A stretch of DNA of 64,000 nucleotides. It comes from DATCLS01 sp035265325. Lineage in GTDB: Bacteria > Actinomycetota > Acidimicrobiia > Acidimicrobiales > VFJN01. Every line of letters begins with the position of its first letter. Position 1 is the stretch's first letter. The notes beneath the pieces were generated by a model that was given only the letters and a program-made list of their open reading frames with translations, was not told the origin of the DNA and did not search any database. The position numbers and the translations under genes were made by a program. Below are positions 58,772-64,000 of this stretch, one piece after another. The stretch lies in contig DATFOS010000143.1 in NCBI GenBank assembly GCA_035265325.1, positions 1-64,000 on the forward strand. Direction: 5' to 3'.

Positions 58772-58777
58772 TAGGGT
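58772..58777 (+). promoter_or_regulatory. Putative -10 box of trpC (TAGGGT)
   Basis: TAGGGT ends 7 bases before GTG 58785 and overlaps the upstream alternative GTG at 58776, which it argues against. Confidence 0.45.
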
Positions 58778-58784
58778 GCCGGAG

Positions 58785-59576
58785 GTGGCGACGTACCTCG
58801 ACCGCATCCTCGACGGGCACCGGGCCACGGCGGCCGCCGACACGCGCCGGACGTCCGACCTCGTGGCCGAGGCCCTGGCCCAGCCGCCCGCCCGGGGGTT
58901 CGCCGCCGCCCTGCGCCACGCCCGCGCCGACGAGCGCGGGCTGGGCGTGATCGCCGAGGTCAAGCGCAGGTCGCCTTCCAAGGGCGACCTGGCGCCCCAC
59001 CTCGACCCCGGCGCCGTCGCCAAGGCCTACGAGGCCGGGGGCGCCGCCTGCCTGTCCGTCCTCACGGACGCCGAGTGGTTCGGCGGCTCGCCCGACGACC
59101 TGAGGGCGGCGCGGGCCGCGGTCGGACTCCCGGTCCTGCGCAAGGACTTCACGGTGGCGCCCGCCGACGTGTGCGACGCCCGGATCATGGGCGCGGACGC
59201 CGTCCTCCTCATCGCCGCCGCCCTCGACGACTCCGAGCTCGCCGACCTCCACGGCCTGGCCAGCCAGGTCGGCCTCGACGCCCTGGTGGAGGTGCACGAC
59301 GAGCAGGAGGTCGACCGGGCGCTCGCCGCCGGCGCCACGCTCGTCGGCGTCAACCAGCGCGACCTGGTCACGTTCGCCGTCGACCACGAGCGGGCCGTCC
59401 GGGTGGCGCGGGCCATGCCCAGCTCGGTCGTCCGGGTGGCCGAGTCCGGCATCCGGGGGCCCGAGGACGCCCGGGCCCTCGCCGCCGCCGGGTTCGACGC
59501 CGTCCTCGTGGGCGAGTCGCTGGTGACGTCCGCCGACCCGGCGGCGGCCGTCGCCGGCCTCCTCGCCGGCGCCTGA
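58785..59576 (+). CDS. trpC: Indole-3-glycerol-phosphate synthase
   Basis: The 263-residue barrel has the catalytic lysines and glutamates of IGPS: GVIAEVKRRSPSKGDLAPHL, LSVLTDAEWFGGSPDDLRAAR, PVLRKDFTVAP, VEVHDEQEVDRAL, LVGVNQRDLVTF and RVAESGIRGPEDARAL. It closes the indole ring from CdRP. GTG 58785 is chosen over GTG 58776 (three residues longer) because TAGGGT precedes it by 7 bases. The 82-base gap to trpF contains trpF's own -10 box, so the trpC-F-B-A genes may have two promoters. Confidence 0.95.
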   Translation: MATYLDRILDGHRATAAADTRRTSDLVAEALAQPPARGFAAALRHARADERGLGVIAEVKRRSPSKGDLAPHLDPGAVAKAYEAGGAACLSVLTDAEWFGGSPDDLRAARAAVGLPVLRKDFTVAPADVCDARIMGADAVLLIAAALDDSELADLHGLASQVGLDALVEVHDEQEVDRALAAGATLVGVNQRDLVTFAVDHERAVRVARAMPSSVVRVAESGIRGPEDARALAAAGFDAVLVGESLVTSADPAAAVAGLLAGA

Positions 59577-59646
59577 CCCGGGCCCGGGGCCGGGCGACGG
59601 CGGCTCACGCGGCCGGAAAGACGCGGGTCGCGGGCCCTGCGCTCGC

Positions 59647-59652
59647 TAGCCT
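59647..59652 (+). promoter_or_regulatory. Putative -10 box of trpF-B-A (TAGCCT)
   Basis: TAGCCT ends 6 bases before GTG 59659. Confidence 0.5.
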
Positions 59653-59658
59653 GCCTGC

Positions 59659-60366
59659 GTGTTCGTCAAGGTCTGCGGCATCACGAGCGAGGAGGACGCC
59701 CTGCTGGCCGTTGCGATGGGCGCCGATGCCGTGGGCTTCGTGTTCGCCCCCTCGCCCCGCCAGATCGCCCCGCAGAAGGCGGCCGACATCGCCAAGCGCC
59801 TACCCACCGAGATCGTGACGGTGGGCGTGTTCCGCGACGAGGAGCGCCAACGCGTCGTCGACCTCATGCACCAGGCCGGCCTGCGGGCCGCCCAGCTGCA
59901 CGGCTTCGAGACGCCGGCGACGACCCGCTGGGTCCGCAGCCGCGTGCCGCTGGTGTTCAGGGCGTTCGCCGCCGGCGACCCCCACCTCGACGAGGCCGAC
60001 AGCTACGGCGCCGACGCCATCCTCATCGACTCCAAGTCGCCCGGGTCGGGCGAGGTGTTCGACTGGTCGCTGGCCGAGGGCGCGCCCTCCAACCGCAAGA
60101 TCCTCCTGGCCGGGGGCCTGAACCCCGACAACGTGGCCGACGCCATCCGCCAGGTCCGCCCGTGGGGCGTCGACGTGTCCACCGGCATCGAGTCGTCGCC
60201 GGGGCGGAAGGACGCCCGCAAGGTGCGCGCCTTCATCCACGCCGCCCGGCTGGCCGAGCTGGAGGAGGCGCCGCTCGACGTGGTAGCCGGCATGTCCGCC
60301 GAGCGGGCCCGCGCCGAGGCGAGCGGGCTCCGTCCCTTCGACTGGATGAGCGACGACCCCACATGA
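59659..60366 (+). CDS. trpF: Phosphoribosylanthranilate isomerase
   Basis: The 235-residue barrel starts FVKVCGITSEEDALLAVAMGADAVGFVF, with the catalytic Cys in KVCGIT; VGVFRDEE, QLHGFETPATTRWV, DAILIDSKSPGSGEVFDW and LLAGGLNPDNVADAI give the rest. The Asp in LIDS is the second catalytic residue. A dedicated TrpF is notable because many actinobacteria lack it and use PriA. The C-terminal 30 residues (DVVAGMSAERARAEASGLRP) extend past the barrel. Its stop overlaps the trpB ATG by 4 bases. Confidence 0.95.
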   Translation: MFVKVCGITSEEDALLAVAMGADAVGFVFAPSPRQIAPQKAADIAKRLPTEIVTVGVFRDEERQRVVDLMHQAGLRAAQLHGFETPATTRWVRSRVPLVFRAFAAGDPHLDEADSYGADAILIDSKSPGSGEVFDWSLAEGAPSNRKILLAGGLNPDNVADAIRQVRPWGVDVSTGIESSPGRKDARKVRAFIHAARLAELEEAPLDVVAGMSAERARAEASGLRPFDWMSDDPT

Positions 60367-61625
60367 CCGGCACCACCACCTCCCCGGCCTCCCTCATGGC
60401 GGACCCGGGCAGCACCGGGCGCTTCGGCCAGTTCGGCGGGCTGTACCTGCCGGAGACGCTGGTCCCCGCCTGCCGCGAGCTCGAGGCCGCGTTCCGCCAG
60501 GCGTGGTCCGACCCCGCCTTCCGGGCTGAGTACGAGCGCCTCCTGCGCGACTACGCCGGCCGGCCGTCGCTGCTGACCGAGTGCGCCAACCTCTCGGACG
60601 AGCTGGGCTGCCGCATCCTGCTCAAGCGCGAGGACCTGAACCACACCGGCTCCCACAAGATCAACAACGTGCTGGGCCAGGCGCTCCTGGCCAAGCGGAT
60701 GGGCAAGGAGCGCGTCGTCGCCGAGACCGGCGCCGGCCAGCACGGCGTGGCCGCCGCCACCGCCGCCGCCCTCATGGGGCTGGAGTGCCGGGTGTACATG
60801 GGCGAGGTCGACATGGCCCGCCAGGCGCTCAACGTCTTCCGCATGCGGCTGTTGGGGGCCGAGGTCCTGCCGGCCAGCACGGGCAGCCGCACGCTGAAGG
60901 ACGCGGTCAACGAGGCCCTGCGCGACTGGGTCGCCACGGTGGAGTCGACGCATTACCTGCTGGGCTCGGCGATGGGCCCACACCCGTACCCGTACATGGT
61001 CCGCGAGCTGCACCGGGTCATCGGCGACGAGGCGCGCGAGCAGTGCCGGGCGCTGACCGGCGGTGACCCCGACGTGGTCGTGGCGTGCGTGGGCGGCGGG
61101 TCGAACGCCATCGGCATCTTCTCCGGCTTCGTGGACCTGCCCGACGTCGAACTGGTCGGCGCCGAACCGTCCGGCGGTGCCGCCGTCGGCCGGGGCGTGC
61201 CCGGCGTCGTCCACGGGTCGAAGTCGTTCCTCATGCAGGACGAGTGGGGCCAGGTGCTGGAGGCCGAGTCGGTGTCCGCCGGGCTCGACTACCCGGGTGT
61301 CGGCCCGGAGCACGCCCACCTCGCCGAGCTGCACCGCGCCCGCTATGAGCCGGTGAGCGACGCCGAGGTGCTCGACGCCTTCGCCCTGCTGGCCCGCACG
61401 GAGGGCATCATCCCGGCGCTCGAGTCGGCGCATGCGCTGGCCTGGGTGTCCCGGTCCCGGGCCGAGTTGGCGGGGCGGACCGTGCTGGTCAACCTGTCGG
61501 GGCGCGGCGACAAGGACGTGGCCCAGGTGGCGCAGCTCATGGGCGCCGACCTGTCGGGGACCGGCCTCGAGGCCGACGGCACCGCCGGTGTCGAGCACTC
61601 GGCCGGCGTCGGGGGACCCTCGTGA
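60363..61625 (+). CDS. trpB: Tryptophan synthase beta chain
   Basis: The 420-residue PLP enzyme has GRFGQFGGLYLPETLVPA, the PLP lysine Lys99 in LNHTGSHKINN, AETGAGQHGVAAATAAALMG, the PLP-phosphate loop CVGGGSNAIG and ESAHALAW near the end. It joins indole and serine to tryptophan, with indole supplied by TrpA. ATG 60363 overlaps trpF (ATGA), and the stop overlaps the trpA GTG. The last 25 residues are a short Gly-rich extension. Confidence 0.97.
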   Translation: MTGTTTSPASLMADPGSTGRFGQFGGLYLPETLVPACRELEAAFRQAWSDPAFRAEYERLLRDYAGRPSLLTECANLSDELGCRILLKREDLNHTGSHKINNVLGQALLAKRMGKERVVAETGAGQHGVAAATAAALMGLECRVYMGEVDMARQALNVFRMRLLGAEVLPASTGSRTLKDAVNEALRDWVATVESTHYLLGSAMGPHPYPYMVRELHRVIGDEAREQCRALTGGDPDVVVACVGGGSNAIGIFSGFVDLPDVELVGAEPSGGAAVGRGVPGVVHGSKSFLMQDEWGQVLEAESVSAGLDYPGVGPEHAHLAELHRARYEPVSDAEVLDAFALLARTEGIIPALESAHALAWVSRSRAELAGRTVLVNLSGRGDKDVAQVAQLMGADLSGTGLEADGTAGVEHSAGVGGPS

Positions 61626-62428
61626 GCGGTCCCGGCGACGGCGGCGGCCTGGAGAAGGCGCTCCGCGCCGCCCGGGACGACGGCCGCAAGCTGCTCGTCC
61701 CCTACGTGACCGGCGGTCTGCCGGGGTGGGAGCGGGCCGTCGAGGCCGTGGCCGCCGCGGGGGCGGACGCCGTCGAGGTGGGCATCCCGTTCTCCGACCC
61801 GGTGATCGACGGGCCGACGATCCAGCTCGCCTCCGAGAAGGCGCTGGCAGCCGGGGCCACGCCGCAGGCCGTCGTGTCGGGGGCCGGCCGGCTCGACACC
61901 GGCGGCGTCCCGCTGGTCGTCATGACCTACTACAACATCGTCCACCTGGCCGGTCACGACCGCTTCGCCCGGTCGCTCGCCGAGTCGGGCATCGCCGGCG
62001 CCATCGTCCCCGACCTGCCGCTCGACGAGGTCGGCGAGTGGGCGGCCGCCGCCGACGAGGCCGGCGTCGCCACCGTCCTGCTGGCCGCCCCGACCGCCAC
62101 CGACGAGCGCCTGGCCGCCATCTGCGAGCGGTCGCGGGGCTGGGTGTACGGCGTCGGGCTGCTGGGCGTGACGGGCGAGCGGTCGGCGCTGGCCCGCAGC
62201 GCCCTCGACATCGCCGCGCGGCTCAAGCGCCTCACCGACCTGCCGGTCCTGGTCGGCATCGGCGTGTCGACCCCCGACCAGGCCGCCGAGGTGGCGGCGG
62301 TGGCCGACGGGGTGATCGTGGGCTCGGCGGTGGTCCGTCGGCTGCTCGACGACGGCCCCGAGGCGGCCGGTGCCTTCGTCGCCCGCCTCCGCGCTGGATT
62401 GGACGCCGTCCAGGGCTACGGTCCCTGA
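61622..62428 (+). CDS. trpA: Tryptophan synthase alpha chain
   Basis: The 268-residue barrel has catalytic Glu52 and Asp63 in VEVGIPFSDPVIDGP, MTYYNIVHLAGHDRFA, GAIVPDLPLDEVGEW, VLLAAPTATDERL, YGVGLLGVTGER and GIGVSTPDQAAEVAAVADGVIVGSAVV. It cleaves indole-3-glycerol phosphate to indole for TrpB. The GTG start overlaps trpB by 4 bases. It is the last trp gene in the run; a 45-base gap with a strong ribosome-binding site follows. Confidence 0.97.
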   Translation: MSGPGDGGGLEKALRAARDDGRKLLVPYVTGGLPGWERAVEAVAAAGADAVEVGIPFSDPVIDGPTIQLASEKALAAGATPQAVVSGAGRLDTGGVPLVVMTYYNIVHLAGHDRFARSLAESGIAGAIVPDLPLDEVGEWAAAADEAGVATVLLAAPTATDERLAAICERSRGWVYGVGLLGVTGERSALARSALDIAARLKRLTDLPVLVGIGVSTPDQAAEVAAVADGVIVGSAVVRRLLDDGPEAAGAFVARLRAGLDAVQGYGP

Positions 62429-62473
62429 GCGTCGGGCAGCGACGAGGCGGCCCCAGCGGCTCGAGGAGGATCG

Positions 62474-64000
<1,527 letters not shown>

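Overview
This is a GC-rich stretch of ordinary bacterial chromosome. Almost every base is coding, GTG starts are common, and many genes overlap by 4 bases. Mycothiol synthase (mshD), a bacterial proteasome activator (bpa/pafE), menaquinone genes and the order ileS - dksA-like - lspA - rluD - (...) - dnaE1 all point to an actinobacterium (Actinomycetota). An Acidimicrobiia-like lineage is a reasonable guess, but the sequence alone does not prove it. I saw no rRNA, tRNA, insertion sequence, prophage or CRISPR array.

Layout. 1-16.1 kb: a C-terminal gene fragment, ileS (minus strand), then a zinc-finger regulator, lspA and rluD; a secreted PQQ-type sugar dehydrogenase, an Rrf2 regulator, a phosphodiesterase, bpa, a membrane protein with a long disordered linker and a degenerate GGDEF-like end, and dnaE1. 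16.3-24.4 kb: an unrecognised protein, a nitroreductase-like protein, a class B penicillin-binding protein, a DUF255 thioredoxin-like protein, nhaA and a short-chain dehydrogenase. 24.4-35.7 kb: a menaquinone region (menE, menA, menH, menD, menF, menG). In it, menE is the last gene of a tight four-gene operon with a PPDK/PEP-synthase-like protein and two unrecognised membrane proteins. 35.8-44.4 kb: an M50 protease with a helical tail, a MaoC hydratase, a nucleotidyltransferase, a methyltransferase, rlmN, a VIT-type metal transporter, mshD, a CapA-like protein and nth. 44.4-44.7 kb: a non-coding, AT-richer patch ending in a good intrinsic terminator. 45-62.4 kb: histidine and tryptophan biosynthesis (hisD-C-B, a histidine phosphatase, hisH-A-F, groES-like; hisI-trpE; ygfZ-dnaJ-like; trpC-F-B-A), interrupted by two minus-strand nuclease-type genes. 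62.5-64 kb: a truncated secreted zincin-like protein.

How the genes work together. The men genes cover chorismate to demethylmenaquinone and its methylation, but menB and menC are not in the window. The his genes cover most of the pathway; hisG, hisE and a recognised histidinol-phosphate phosphatase are absent, and the histidine phosphatase inside the cluster is a candidate for the last. The trp genes lack trpD and trpG here. A window-wide pattern is a TANNNT box ending 6-9 bases before the start codon of at least 19 genes. I read it as a -10 element for leaderless transcripts and used it to revise several starts.
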